A stretch of DNA of 64,000 nt from Lysinibacillus sp. OF-1 (GCF_028356935.1 NZ_CP102798.1:2542001-2606000), one strand, 5' to 3'. Shown: positions 8,603 through 18,104, counted from the first letter of the stretch. The notes: generated by a model from the letters alone, not told the origin. Made by a program: numbers and translations.

Positions 8603-8625
8603 TTCTATCCCCTGGTCTGAAACTG

Positions 8626-8940
8626 TTATTTAAATCTCACAGCCGTTCCATATACCAACACTTCTGATGTGCCATCCATTACAGATGAAGTCGCATAACG
8701 GACACCTACAATGGCATCTGCTCCCATTTGTTGGGCTTCCTCTATCATTGCCTGTGTGGCGATTTCGCGAGAACGCACAAGCATCTCAGCATACTCTTTC
8801 ATCTCACCACCCACAATATTACGAAGACCAGCTATCATGTCTCGACCGATGTTTCTTGATTGAACAGAATTTCCTCGCACTAGTCCTAAAGTGTCGATAA
8901 TGTCTTTTCCTGCTATCACGTCTGATGTAGCTAACAGCAT
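8626..8940 (-). CDS. YbjQ/UPF0145 family protein
   Basis: A 104-aa protein of the YbjQ (putative heavy-metal-binding) family, recognised by the AYA-like core around GADAIVGVRYATSSV and the C-terminal EVLVYGTAV. The family forms pentamers; its molecular role is not established. It is the last gene of a three-gene operon: the GAGGAGG ribosome binding site sits inside the end of the upstream gene, leaving only a 2-bp gap. Length is normal for the family. Confidence 0.88.
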   Translation of the reverse strand: MLLATSDVIAGKDIIDTLGLVRGNSVQSRNIGRDMIAGLRNIVGGEMKEYAEMLVRSREIATQAMIEEAQQMGADAIVGVRYATSSVMDGTSEVLVYGTAVRFK

Positions 8941-8942
8941 GA

Positions 8943-9431
8943 TTATGCCTCCTCGTTGTTCAATTTTTGTACGGCTTCCACAGCCTCTTCAATGGAAGAC
9001 GTTATAACGCCATTACGTTTAATTAACCCCACAACAAATAGATTACGATAAACGAACTGATTCTCTAGCCCATCTCGAATTAGCGCCTCTATTTTTTGCA
9101 TATTGTCTCGTCCTTGCTGACGAACATCTGTCAGTACACCAATAATAGGACGATTCAGCATAGAGAACGCACCAATTTCAGCGGCCACACCTGAATCAAT
9201 TTCAACCCCATCCAATACAGCTATCAATACATCACTATTTTGCAGCATTTCTAAATCTGCTTGAGCAATGGCTAAGCTATCTGCATAGGCTGATTTATCA
9301 TTGATAGCATCGTTTTCCTGTGGTACGTATAAAGCGATGTCTGGCACGGCCTCCCGAATAGCTGCTGCCAATTGCTCATTGACGAAGCGATCTCCTAAAG
9401 AAAATAATCCGTTTGCTAAATATGCTTTCAT
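8943..9431 (-). CDS. Nucleoside 2-deoxyribosyltransferase family protein
   Basis: A 162-aa protein with the nucleoside deoxyribosyltransferase fold. The stretch SDVLIAVLDG followed by DSGVAAEIG holds the conserved Asp and catalytic Glu of the family, and the N-terminal AYLANGLFSLGDR fits the substrate-binding loop. Members cleave or exchange the base of deoxynucleosides, and some are nucleoside monophosphate hydrolases; the exact substrate is not visible. It has a good AAGGAG site and lies 12 bp after the GNAT gene. Confidence 0.82.
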   Translation of the reverse strand: MKAYLANGLFSLGDRFVNEQLAAAIREAVPDIALYVPQENDAINDKSAYADSLAIAQADLEMLQNSDVLIAVLDGVEIDSGVAAEIGAFSMLNRPIIGVLTDVRQQGRDNMQKIEALIRDGLENQFVYRNLFVVGLIKRNGVITSSIEEAVEAVQKLNNEEA

Positions 9432-9443
9432 GTTTAAAACTCC

Positions 9444-9878
9444 TTAATCGAATGTTTTTTCAAATATAATTTTATGTCTTCCTTTTTCATCAAGAAATGT
9501 TGAAACGATATCAAAGCCATGTTTGAGATTGGTAATGAGCATGGCTTTGCGTGTATTTCTACCATATGTACGAACTTTTTGAAATCCTACTTCCTGAATA
9601 GCCGCATGCTGCGCCTTCATTAATTGACTAGCAATACCTCGCCCCCGCATTGTCACATGAACACCACCCAACCAACTATAAAAAACACCATCTGGATGTG
9701 GATAGCCCAGTTTAAAGCCGAATAGCGCCTCATCTTCAACTGCCAATAAACAAAGAAGACCTTCTTTCTTTTCTAGCTTTTCGACTGGCAGTTTGGCACC
9801 GTCAAAGACGTGAGCATGAATTTCCTGTAATGGCTCAAGCCAAGCATAGGGTATGCCTTCAATCGTCAAAATATGCAT
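9444..9878 (-). CDS. GNAT family N-acetyltransferase
   Basis: A 144-aa GNAT-fold protein. The acetyl-CoA binding motif is GVHVTMRGRGIASQLM (Q/RxxGxG/A type), followed by the C-terminal NTRKAMLITNLKHGF region common to this group. It is the first gene of the operon that continues with the deoxyribosyltransferase-like and ybjQ genes. The ATG at 9878 is preferred because AGGTGAT lies just upstream; ATG at 9884 is possible. Acceptor unknown. Confidence 0.85.
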   Translation of the reverse strand: MHILTIEGIPYAWLEPLQEIHAHVFDGAKLPVEKLEKKEGLLCLLAVEDEALFGFKLGYPHPDGVFYSWLGGVHVTMRGRGIASQLMKAQHAAIQEVGFQKVRTYGRNTRKAMLITNLKHGFDIVSTFLDEKGRHKIIFEKTFD

Positions 9879-10070
9879 GTTCATCACCTCTGTCTGTCAT
9901 TATAACAGTTCTATAGCCTGATGAAAAAGGCGGCCTTCTGCTCCGAAAGCAATCGTTGCTATCACATAAAAGCAACTATTTTAACCATTTTTCACCCATC
10001 CTATTTTCGTCATCCGTCAAATTCAGTATACTTGACCCACATAACAAACATACGTAAGGAGGAAGTCTTA

Positions 10071-11237
10071 TTGACATTATTTACTAGTTGGCTAACAAAT
10101 TCACTACGCCCTTATTTCGGTCTACATATGCTAGAAAATCATTGGGACACACATCAAATTCGAGAAGATTACTTTATTTGCTTCGAGGGGGATGTGATTA
10201 AAAAAAGAATTTTCGTTAATGAGCATAGCTACCAGGAAGCTGATGTGGACATTTTAACACGTAATCGTGAAATGATTGTCCCACAAACCGCACGTGGAAA
10301 GGAAAAGAAATTAAATTACACAACGATTTCTGCCGTGAAAGCAACAGGTGTTATTTTTTCTGCTGGTCTAGGCAATGAACACCAGCCATCAAGCTATATT
10401 ACAGCTCGCAATGCAAAAACATATTATCAGCTTCCGCTTACAGGTTTTGAGCATTTAACGACTAAGTCGGCGATCATGGATTGGCTACTGCAATTTCCGA
10501 CTCAGCTTCCTACAGATTACGCAGACAAGCTAAAAAAGCTGACAAAGATGAAAAGTTTACGTTATAAGGCTGTACCAGGCGATATTTTTCGTGTAGAGAT
10601 TGATCTATTCGTCAACGGCTATGTGCTGGTTATTGGCGATTTACGGCAAATGCAAAAAGATCAGTTATTTGCAGAAGATAGTATTTGGCATAATGTGATG
10701 ACTATGCCTTTATTTATTCGTCCCTATCTGTTGACCACGACAGAGCGTTTGCCTTCTCTTGAGGAAATTACCGCTGCTCCATTAGCTTCCCAAACACAAA
10801 TCGTCATGGACGACTATTTTATGAGGGGCTGCTATGAAAAACTTGGTCATAAAACGTTAACAGAAGACGATATTTTATTCCCTCTAGGTTACGGACAGAC
10901 TCTCCACTATGGGAAGGAGCCTCGTTACCGTCTTTCATGGGGCACAGGAACGATTAGCAAGCCAGCATCTATCACTACATTTCAAACAGGCAATCGTTTT
11001 ACAAACCACGGTGTCTCTGCAGGCGTTGCAACTGATTGGTTGAAATCAGAGGAAGAAAATGTATCTAGATCACTGGCTCATCCGTACTATCATAAAGAAC
11101 ATCAACAGGCATTCGCTGAATTTGGCTTACCAGCAGATATTACTTATGATGAATTTAATCGTCAAACTGGCGGATTAACGCGTCATGAATATCTTCATTA
11201 TCTCCATAAATCCGAAAATCGCTCACACAAAAAATAG
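10071..11237 (+). CDS. Imm26-like domain protein
   Basis: About 388 aa, starting with TTG at 10071 after AAGGAGGAAGTCTTA; the frame is open further upstream, but no start there has a ribosome binding site. Residues about 160-230 (RYKAVPGDIFRVEID, then VNGYVLVIGDLRQM) look like the Imm26 domain, an immunity fold in polymorphic toxin systems. The remainder, with a C-terminal NRFTNHGVSAG segment, is unassigned. It stands alone, divergent from the GNAT operon. The domain call is by eye, so moderate. Confidence 0.55.
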   Translation: MTLFTSWLTNSLRPYFGLHMLENHWDTHQIREDYFICFEGDVIKKRIFVNEHSYQEADVDILTRNREMIVPQTARGKEKKLNYTTISAVKATGVIFSAGLGNEHQPSSYITARNAKTYYQLPLTGFEHLTTKSAIMDWLLQFPTQLPTDYADKLKKLTKMKSLRYKAVPGDIFRVEIDLFVNGYVLVIGDLRQMQKDQLFAEDSIWHNVMTMPLFIRPYLLTTTERLPSLEEITAAPLASQTQIVMDDYFMRGCYEKLGHKTLTEDDILFPLGYGQTLHYGKEPRYRLSWGTGTISKPASITTFQTGNRFTNHGVSAGVATDWLKSEEENVSRSLAHPYYHKEHQQAFAEFGLPADITYDEFNRQTGGLTRHEYLHYLHKSENRSHKK

Positions 11238-11270
11238 AGGGAGTATCGTCAGGCTCCCTCTTGTCATTTT
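11237..11270 (+). terminator. Terminator after the Imm26-like gene
   Basis: Stem GAGGGAG (11237-11243) with CTCCCTC (11254-11260), then a T-rich run. Confidence 0.7.
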
Positions 11271-11278
11271 GTCGATGG

Positions 11279-11306
11279 TTGATTTCGCCCAATTATGACT
11301 TATAAT
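11279..11306 (+). promoter_or_regulatory. Promoter of the YdcF-family gene
   Basis: TTGATT (11279-11284), a 16-bp spacer and TATAAT (11301-11306); the gene starts 45 bp downstream. Confidence 0.6.
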
Positions 11307-11350
11307 ATAAAGATATCATCAACCACTCCATCACTAGAGGTGCATTTTGT

Positions 11351-12385
11351 ATGTATTTTGGCATTATTCCACTCATTCTTTTTGTCATTTTTCTCATTTC
11401 TTATTTAAAAGACCCAAGAAAAATGATCAATGGACTATTATTTAATCTATTTATTTGTTCTTTTCTGTTATTCTGCGTCATCGCATCTTTAGCATCTGAC
11501 CATTACTTTTTAAGGCTCATTGTTATTATCCCTTTTATTGCCCTATTTATCTTGATTCCTTTTGGCATTCTTGCCTTAATGTTTGGTTTATTTTTAAATG
11601 CGAGAGTATTGATGAAGCGAGAAGGTCGACGTTTGGCCAATTCTTTAACATTACTGGTCGCCATAGGCATATTGCTATTTATCCTCTTACCGATTATCTA
11701 TCCAGCGAGTGTGTTTTCAATCCACCTCCAACCGATCTTTGGTGGGATCTCGCTGATCACGTTTTATTTCTTTATCCATTTATCTAATTTTTTGTCCGCC
11801 TATTTTCTTTATCAATTCAATCGACCAAAGCTGAATCAAGATTTTATCATCGTGCTAGGAAGTGGCTTGATCAATGACAAAGTACCGCCGCTGTTAGCTA
11901 GTAGAATTCAAAAAGCAATGGATTTCTACCATAAGCAAGCGGCTGTTACTACGCCACCAACCATTATTTTCTCTGGTGGACAAGGTCCTGACGAGAATCT
12001 ACCTGAAGCTGAAGCAATGCAACGATATGCGATTGAAAAAGGCATTCCAATTGAGCATACTTTACAGGAGAACAGCTCTGTCAATACCTATCAAAATATG
12101 TTATTTTCTAAACAACTGATGGATGATCGGAAACAAGGTAAGGACTATAACAGTATTTTTACGACGAATAACTTCCACCTATTTCGCGCTGGTATTTATG
12201 CAAGACTTGCGGGCTTGAATAGTCAAGGCATAGGATCAAAGACAGCCTTTTATTATTGGCCAAATGCCATGATTCGTGAGTATGTGGCGATTGTTGTGAT
12301 GGGACGAAAACGACATATGAAAATGATTGGACCTATTGTTGGCATTTCCATCATCTTATCTTTATTTAGTTTTTTCTTTGTATAA
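11351..12385 (+). CDS. YdcF/ElyC-family (DUF218) membrane protein
   Basis: A 344-aa protein with about five membrane segments in the first 155 residues, a soluble DUF218 domain at about 165-310 and a final membrane segment. DUF218 motifs are visible: FIIVLGSGL, IFSGGQGPDE with SEAEAM-like PEAEAM, ENSSVNTYQN, and TTNNFHLFRA. Family members such as SanA and ElyC affect envelope integrity, and some may act on carrier lipids; the exact reaction is unknown. It has its own promoter and terminator, so it is monocistronic. Confidence 0.88.
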   Translation: MYFGIIPLILFVIFLISYLKDPRKMINGLLFNLFICSFLLFCVIASLASDHYFLRLIVIIPFIALFILIPFGILALMFGLFLNARVLMKREGRRLANSLTLLVAIGILLFILLPIIYPASVFSIHLQPIFGGISLITFYFFIHLSNFLSAYFLYQFNRPKLNQDFIIVLGSGLINDKVPPLLASRIQKAMDFYHKQAAVTTPPTIIFSGGQGPDENLPEAEAMQRYAIEKGIPIEHTLQENSSVNTYQNMLFSKQLMDDRKQGKDYNSIFTTNNFHLFRAGIYARLAGLNSQGIGSKTAFYYWPNAMIREYVAIVVMGRKRHMKMIGPIVGISIILSLFSFFFV

Positions 12386-12397
12386 TGTCTTTCATAT

Positions 12398-12438
12398 GGA
12401 TTCGCGCACTCTCTATAGGAAGTGTCACGAATCCTTTT
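12398..12438 (+). terminator. Terminator after the YdcF-family gene
   Basis: Stem GGATTCG (12398-12404) with CGAATCC (12428-12434) then TTTT, extended by inner CACT/AGTG pairing. Confidence 0.7.
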
Positions 12439-12446
12439 ATGATTGG

Positions 12447-12914
12447 TCACACCATATAGTTCTTCATTTTTTGCTCAAATACCGTCTCGTAGTAGTATTT
12501 ACGAGGATAGCTTTGTTCCTGCAGTACCTGATAGAGAATAGATTGACCTTCCTCGTAGCGAATGCCCTCATCACAATTGTCAAATAGTTTCCGAGATAAC
12601 TGTCTTACTAGACAAACATCCTTCGCTGCCACCCTCCAGCCAAATCGAATTAAATCCTGCTGATCTAGTGGATCACGATAAGTATCAAGTACAATACAGG
12701 CATGCGGCAGATGCTTATTAGCAAATACTAAAACATGCCCTGTATGAATGGACTGATCAAAAAAACGTTCGTAAATTTCTTTTATTGGCACTTGGATATT
12801 AAGCACATCCATAATGGCTTGCAACGTTGGCTGAGGAATATAATGATCATTTTCCTCATCTGGATAGTCAAGCAATTCCATGATGGAAGCCATTATCCAA
12901 AAATCATAGGTCAC
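12447..12914 (-). CDS. Hypothetical protein in the immunity-type block
   Basis: About 155 aa, soluble, with no signal peptide. I recognise no family. It is acidic in the first half, with aromatic-rich C-terminal sequence (PRKYYYETVFEQK). The start is uncertain: GTG at 12914 is chosen because GGGAGG lies eight bases upstream, with TTG at 12920 as an alternative. It follows the DUF4259 gene with a 19-bp gap and is probably its operon partner; a pair of small soluble proteins next to SUFU and ankyrin genes fits an immunity role, but this is inference. Confidence 0.6.
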   Translation of the reverse strand: MTYDFWIMASIMELLDYPDEENDHYIPQPTLQAIMDVLNIQVPIKEIYERFFDQSIHTGHVLVFANKHLPHACIVLDTYRDPLDQQDLIRFGWRVAAKDVCLVRQLSRKLFDNCDEGIRYEEGQSILYQVLQEQSYPRKYYYETVFEQKMKNYMV

Positions 12915-12933
12915 TTCCAATGACCTCCCTTTT

Positions 12934-13401
12934 TTATTGCTGCAAACAGCTGATTTCTTGTTCAATCCTTTGTATAAGATAGGCTAGATTCGACTGCCAT
13001 TCTAGCCAACTCTCGGACTCTCTCCATAGTTCTGTCATTTCTCTCCCTCCATGCTGATCAGGCTTTTCATCTTGAATGTCCTTTAGATACTGTAAAATAA
13101 ATGTCAAAGAGTCTTCATTTGCTGTCCAGTGCACTTGTACATTCTTACTTTCGTAACCATAGATTTGACCTGTATCAAGATATTGGCAATAAAGCTCTGC
13201 CAGTGCCATAGCGCTAATATCGTAGAAAAAATCGATATCCTCAAAGTTGTCTCCAAAAAAGCCTTTATTTTTCATCATCTGGACAATGCTCCACAAGGTA
13301 ATCTGACTCGATTCTTTGTGATGCTTCATAAAATCTTGTAAAAAGCCCACTACATCCAAACCTTCGTCACTTTCCAATGCTTTGTATCCCCATGCACCCA
13401 T
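12934..13401 (-). CDS. DUF4259 family protein
   Basis: A 155-aa soluble protein. The N-terminal MGAWGYKALESDEGLDV is the DUF4259 signature (MGAWG...xxDxAxDW type). DUF4259 proteins are small, often found near polymorphic toxin or immunity genes; their biochemistry is not known to me. It is followed closely by another small soluble gene on the same strand and is separated from the next upstream gene by about 220 bp of apparently empty DNA. Confidence 0.75.
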   Translation of the reverse strand: MGAWGYKALESDEGLDVVGFLQDFMKHHKESSQITLWSIVQMMKNKGFFGDNFEDIDFFYDISAMALAELYCQYLDTGQIYGYESKNVQVHWTANEDSLTFILQYLKDIQDEKPDQHGGREMTELWRESESWLEWQSNLAYLIQRIEQEISCLQQ

Positions 13402-13624
13402 TTCCCTACACTTCTCCCTTCATCTATCTAATTAAAGCTTTTCGCAACCATTTGTATTTAAAATTAGCACACCATCAGCGCACATTACTAGGGGGCGTCT
13501 CCCAATGAACATGTCAACAGCAAACGATCAAATTAGAAGCATGCTAGAGCTCGTTCCATATGGTTGCGCTATCAGGATTGTCTAACAGAATATTGTCTTA
13601 TGAGTTGGCGTAGCTAGTCCAAAT

Positions 13625-14425
13625 TTACAGATAGGAGCCAAAGTAAAACTGCATCTTATCTTGCGAATAGCCATCTTGTCCTCTCCAGGTAGCCATTGAC
13701 ATAAAATCCGTTCCACGTCCACGCTCCTTGCGATAATCATCCTGTGATACTAGTAAACCAGCATAGCCCCAGATTTCCATCACAGCATCTCGTTCATATT
13801 GATTGGACTTAAATACATCCTTCCAGCGCTTCTCAAGCTGTCTAGCTGCATCCGTCTCATTACAGGATTCTATTGCCGCTATCATCTGTTTTACTATCAT
13901 TATATCTTCCTCACACACCGTAAACGTCTCTTGTTCTTTCACTAAACATTCTAAATCTAGCAAACAATATAAGAGCCAATTGAGACGAACACCTCCCCAC
14001 TTCATTCGTTCAAAATTAAGCACATTTAAATCTTCATTTACATATTCTTCATTTGACATGATTTTCTGCTCATTACAGTACCCACAGCCACTATAGGATA
14101 CTAATGTAACAGGTCGCTCATGATACGTGTGGATTAGTAGGTCATGGGTAAGAGCCCAGCTGGATAAGGCACTGCGCAAATATACTTTACGCGTCGATAA
14201 GCTATGCAAAAATGCTGTCACCACAAGCTCCTTTGTTACACCTTCTTCATGAAGATGTCGTAACCTCTGTACACATTCATCATGAGTAATGGTTAATCGG
14301 TCAAACATCAAGCCCTTACTTTTGGCATACTGAAAATCTTCTTCTGTATAAGTATATCCGCCTGACCGCCATCTACCTGATTGCCAATAGGTTTGCATTA
14401 AAATTTTTTTTGCTTTCTGATCCAT
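13625..14425 (-). CDS. Hypothetical protein, distal gene of the ankyrin operon
   Basis: A 266-aa soluble protein. No family recognised. It starts MDQKAKKILMQTYWQSG, contains a CxxC-like GCGYC motif near residue 115 and ends KMQFYFGSYL. The ATG at 14425 follows TGAGGA; upstream in-frame codons overlap the end of the ankyrin gene. The 13-bp gap to the ankyrin gene shows they are one operon. Its place among immunity-type genes suggests a related role, but nothing in the protein itself proves this. Confidence 0.6.
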   Translation of the reverse strand: MDQKAKKILMQTYWQSGRWRSGGYTYTEEDFQYAKSKGLMFDRLTITHDECVQRLRHLHEEGVTKELVVTAFLHSLSTRKVYLRSALSSWALTHDLLIHTYHERPVTLVSYSGCGYCNEQKIMSNEEYVNEDLNVLNFERMKWGGVRLNWLLYCLLDLECLVKEQETFTVCEEDIMIVKQMIAAIESCNETDAARQLEKRWKDVFKSNQYERDAVMEIWGYAGLLVSQDDYRKERGRGTDFMSMATWRGQDGYSQDKMQFYFGSYL

Positions 14426-14438
14426 TGCACATTCCTCA

Positions 14439-15143
14439 CTATCTATCACAGAATTTCAACTTTTCCTGTAGTATTTCTGCCATCTCTTTCCATGGTCGTT
14501 TCCAATAGGAGCTCGCTAGTTCTTCTTCTGTTTGTTCTAGCCAATACTCGCCTTCCATCAGTTCAAACATGTCCATCATGGTTATAGGTGCACATACTGG
14601 ATTGGCTAACGCTGCAAGCATGGGCTCTGGTCCATCATCCCAATTATAGCCATTCACAATGGCATGCAAAATGACAGCTGATGACACCTTACTTATTTCA
14701 TGGCACATTGTATCAAGGGATTCCTCATATAAAATGGACTCCACTTGCAGCTGTTCTGCTGCCTGCAAGGTCAGTCGAATGGCTCCAGGCGTATCCAGCA
14801 ATAAATCCGCAATCCCTCTATGGTCTCTTGCTGCATACCAAGCTGTAGCGGTAATCCCCTCAGGCGCCTGTAAATCTACACCCTCAGCAAGTAGTAATGA
14901 AAGTACCTCTGCTTGCTTAAATTTTACAGCCTTTTTAAGCGCCGTATCACCTAGCTTATCTCGTACCTCTAAATCAATATTTTGTGCCAATAGCAGCTTG
15001 ATTGCTTCAAGTGGCATTCGATTTGTTAGGAAAAGCATTAACGGCGTTCTCCCACGTACATCCCGCTCATTGACATCCAGCTTGCTTACCGCCTCTCGCA
15101 CGCGCTCAATATCCTTAGTTTTACACACCTTCGCCCATTCCAT
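14439..15143 (-). CDS. Ankyrin-repeat protein with DUF4274-like C-terminus
   Basis: A 234-aa protein. Residues about 1-115 hold three ankyrin repeats (DVRGRTPLMLFL, DKLGDTALKKAVKF and a third, more divergent one). Residues about 145-200 include NGYNWDDGPEP, which resembles the DUF4274 core. Ankyrin-repeat proteins are one of the classes listed as immunity proteins in polymorphic toxin systems. It has a good AAGGAGG site and sits 15 bp after the 553-aa gene and 13 bp before the 266-aa gene, so three genes form one operon. Confidence 0.75.
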   Translation of the reverse strand: MEWAKVCKTKDIERVREAVSKLDVNERDVRGRTPLMLFLTNRMPLEAIKLLLAQNIDLEVRDKLGDTALKKAVKFKQAEVLSLLLAEGVDLQAPEGITATAWYAARDHRGIADLLLDTPGAIRLTLQAAEQLQVESILYEESLDTMCHEISKVSSAVILHAIVNGYNWDDGPEPMLAALANPVCAPITMMDMFELMEGEYWLEQTEEELASSYWKRPWKEMAEILQEKLKFCDR

Positions 15144-15158
15144 TTAACTGCCCTCCTT

Positions 15159-16820
15159 TCATAAATCCATCCATTGCAATAATTTCTGCAGCTCATTTTT
15201 CATCGGTGCTTCTTCTTGCTTTAGACGTTGTGCGATCTTCTTGGAACTACCAAATATTCGATATAAAACAAATGCACGCTGGTAGTCTTCTTTTTTCTCC
15301 AGTTCTTGCACAAGTGCCGTAAGTAAGTCTAATCCCTTGATGTCCATGCCCTTTAATGGCTTAGCCGATTCACTCCCACCTAATAGAATAGCTACGAACA
15401 CAGGCATCCCCTCCACTGATAGGCCGTGTACCTCCTGAAAAGCCTCCGCATAAGCATCCTGTACAGATTGATGCTCTGTATCCACTAGTGCCATATAATG
15501 TTCAACGAGCGGGAAATAAGCCTTACTATAAAGACCTAAGCCAAAGACCCCATAGGTGCCAGGCATCGCTGATTTTTCGCTCGGCTCGACATCTTGATAC
15601 CATGCAAATTCCTCCATAGCAATCTGTGCATAATTCGCTACTAACGGAAAAAGGCTAGGATATTCAAGGCAATTGGCAAAAAACTGATGGAGCTTTGACT
15701 TGGCTAACTTTTTAACAGGAAGGTAATTTTTCACTTTACTCTTGAAGGTTAGCTTATAGCCCTTTGGAAAACCTTCCTGCAACAGTTGAATGATATAATG
15801 AAGCGCTTCACGATAAGCCGCTTCCTCTTCAACTATTACTCGTATATCAATTGTTTGTAAAACATCATTTGCTTGCCCTTGGAACATCTCACGCTTCCGC
15901 ATACTTTCAAAACGACCGCTTCCTTTTTGCAAATAATCAACAGCTTGCTGTGAGCCCAGCTGTTTGGCAAGCTCAAGATACTCTAAACGGGTAGCTGGCT
16001 CTTTTTGACCAATTTTCAATGCTACATAAAGAAAGAAATTTAGCTTTTCCTGCTCCAGTTGCTGTACCATATCCTCAGTTTTCAGCACCCACTCTTGGAT
16101 ATAATCCCCTGTTTGTTCAAAATAGTACGGTAAAAATTGTTTCTCTGCCCAGTGCTTAAACGCCATTGTATAATAATAAACCCATTGGTCTAGACGCTCT
16201 TTATTGGCACGATGTTTTACTTCTAGTTGACAAATAAGTGGTTCGATTTCACTGGCTGACTGATGAAAAAAATGCGGATTGACTAAATACTGTGCAAAGA
16301 AAAATTCATCATGATCACTTGGTCGTATAGGTAGCTCAGCCATTACCTTTGTTTCAATAAATGTGGCCAGCTGCTCTTTCACTAACGCTAGCTTATGATC
16401 ATGGAGAAGCTTTTTCTGATAGCTAAGCATCGTCCCGTCATGCTCAAATTCAAGGACTACTTGAAAATGGTAATCAAAAAATCGGAAACCATATTGCTCG
16501 GATTGAAACAACGTCTCCATTTTTGTACAGAGAGCCGAAAAAAGCTCCTCTATCTGATTTACTTTGGTAAACTCCTGTATGTATGGACCTGCTTCTACCC
16601 TATAGGCACTATCACTCCAACTAAATGGCTCATAGACATCAATAAAGATATTGCCATTAGGACTTTTCCCTTTTTTCCAGGCAACTTTTAAATAATGAAA
16701 GACACCTGCTTGTAATTTACTTTGTTCTTTTAAGTCCATTATCCGTTTACTTTCTTGTTGATAAACAGCTGTGAGTTGTTCCCACACAGCTGCTAGAAAA
16801 TGTTCTACACACTGTTGCAA
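15159..16820 (-). CDS. Hypothetical protein, 553 aa (possible DUF6138)
   Basis: A large soluble protein, first gene of the operon with the ankyrin gene. It begins with TTG at 16820 after AAAGGGAGGG. It is rich in aromatic residues and helices, with YGFRFFDYHFQVVLEF near residue 115 and a repeat-like helical C-terminal half. I have a weak memory that DUF6138 proteins look like this, but I cannot confirm it. No catalytic motif stands out. The neighbours suggest an immunity or toxin-response context. Confidence 0.6.
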   Translation of the reverse strand: MQQCVEHFLAAVWEQLTAVYQQESKRIMDLKEQSKLQAGVFHYLKVAWKKGKSPNGNIFIDVYEPFSWSDSAYRVEAGPYIQEFTKVNQIEELFSALCTKMETLFQSEQYGFRFFDYHFQVVLEFEHDGTMLSYQKKLLHDHKLALVKEQLATFIETKVMAELPIRPSDHDEFFFAQYLVNPHFFHQSASEIEPLICQLEVKHRANKERLDQWVYYYTMAFKHWAEKQFLPYYFEQTGDYIQEWVLKTEDMVQQLEQEKLNFFLYVALKIGQKEPATRLEYLELAKQLGSQQAVDYLQKGSGRFESMRKREMFQGQANDVLQTIDIRVIVEEEAAYREALHYIIQLLQEGFPKGYKLTFKSKVKNYLPVKKLAKSKLHQFFANCLEYPSLFPLVANYAQIAMEEFAWYQDVEPSEKSAMPGTYGVFGLGLYSKAYFPLVEHYMALVDTEHQSVQDAYAEAFQEVHGLSVEGMPVFVAILLGGSESAKPLKGMDIKGLDLLTALVQELEKKEDYQRAFVLYRIFGSSKKIAQRLKQEEAPMKNELQKLLQWMDL

Positions 16821-16847
16821 TGTCTCACCCTCCCTTTCTACTTTTAG

Positions 16848-16882
16848 AGAAAAATCTCCCGCTAAAAAGCCTTAGCGAGAGA
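16848..16882 (-). terminator. Terminator after the SUFU gene
   Basis: Stem around TCTCCCGCTA / TAGCGAGAGA with a T-rich run on the minus strand (ATTTTTCTC). It separates the SUFU transcript from the ankyrin operon. Confidence 0.65.
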
Positions 16883-16888
16883 TCAATC

Positions 16889-17950
16889 TTATCCGATTGT
16901 TTTCACAACCGCTCCTTCTTGATTTTTAATATGTGTTTTCAAAATTTGAAAGCTTACACCTGCTAAAGAAGACACAGTGAATTGGCTTTCTTGTGGCACT
17001 AGCTTTTGACTTAATTCTTCTACCGCTGCCCTGTTCAATGAAATGGTAATTTCCTGTCCATCCTCACGATAGCCAACTTGGGAATCCGCTTTAAATTGGA
17101 TTGTTATTTGTTGTCCGACTAAGCTTAGGTTTTTATCTTTTAAAATACGCCCACGTAGTAATTTACTAATGACCTCTGCCTGTTTCGCCCCGAGTTGAAT
17201 AACATTGGACTGTTTGTTAAACCAACCTTTTTTCCCAATCTCCCAAGCGAGCTGGTCTACAAAAAGAAAACCCGTATTGGAGCCATCTTCCTCCATTCCG
17301 TGCTCAACTGCTGCGACAACTTCTTGATTTTGCAGGAGAGAATTACGTGTTAAATCCGTAATATAGCTTGGTATTTGCTCAATACCAGCCTCTAGCACCC
17401 CAAGTGTATTCCACGTCTGCATCGCTTCTAGCTCATCCTCTGAAATACCAACCATTTGAATAAACTCCATTTTTCCATTTGGTGTATTTATTTCAGCAAG
17501 CTGTGGATCATATGTGAAGGCGAGTGCGGTTAATTGCGTGTCAGCATCAAGACAGATGGGTCCATTTGCATCTAAATAATCCCCTGCTCTAAAAACATTG
17601 CCACTATTAAAGACATATCTGCCCATATTTTGCAGTAAATTTAAAGCCCAAGCAGGTGGCTCCTCTTCATTCTCGTTGCGTACTAAGCGAAATGTCAGCT
17701 CAAATCCATACCCACTATATTCTTGATTGTCAAATTCTTTTTCATATAATTCCGAGAAACCATATGTAACAAAATGCCAATGCGGAATCGGGGTTTCACT
17801 TTTATAGGCACTTATCCCATCTAAAGGATCTTGTCCTCCTAGCGAGTAGGGAATCATGGTTCCGTAATGCATTGGCTCCTGCTCACTATACACCTGTCTT
17901 AATGCCTGATCAATCGCATCCCAACCAACTGCTGTTAGTTCTTCACTCAT
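16889..17950 (-). CDS. Suppressor-of-fused (SUFU) domain protein
   Basis: A 353-aa protein. The first 190 residues match the bacterial SUFU domain: HWHFVTYGFSELYEKE, GYGFELTFRL, and the GRYVFNSGNVFRAGDYLD segment are typical. SUFU is one of the best known immunity superfamilies of bacterial polymorphic toxins. The C-terminal 150 residues are not assigned. It has an AGGAGG site and its own terminator, so it is a single-gene unit. No toxin gene is seen within the window, which is the odd point. Confidence 0.85.
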   Translation of the reverse strand: MSEELTAVGWDAIDQALRQVYSEQEPMHYGTMIPYSLGGQDPLDGISAYKSETPIPHWHFVTYGFSELYEKEFDNQEYSGYGFELTFRLVRNENEEEPPAWALNLLQNMGRYVFNSGNVFRAGDYLDANGPICLDADTQLTALAFTYDPQLAEINTPNGKMEFIQMVGISEDELEAMQTWNTLGVLEAGIEQIPSYITDLTRNSLLQNQEVVAAVEHGMEEDGSNTGFLFVDQLAWEIGKKGWFNKQSNVIQLGAKQAEVISKLLRGRILKDKNLSLVGQQITIQFKADSQVGYREDGQEITISLNRAAVEELSQKLVPQESQFTVSSLAGVSFQILKTHIKNQEGAVVKTIG

Positions 17951-18104
17951 CTATATATCCTCCTTGCTGATGATTCAATCGTTACACATACGTACCTCGT
18001 ATTTATGATAGCAATTTTATGGTAGTACTTTAACAGGAATAGGACTTATTTTCAGCTTTCCAGCAATTAGGTGTATGGTCATCCTATATGAGGTAAATAT
18101 TACT

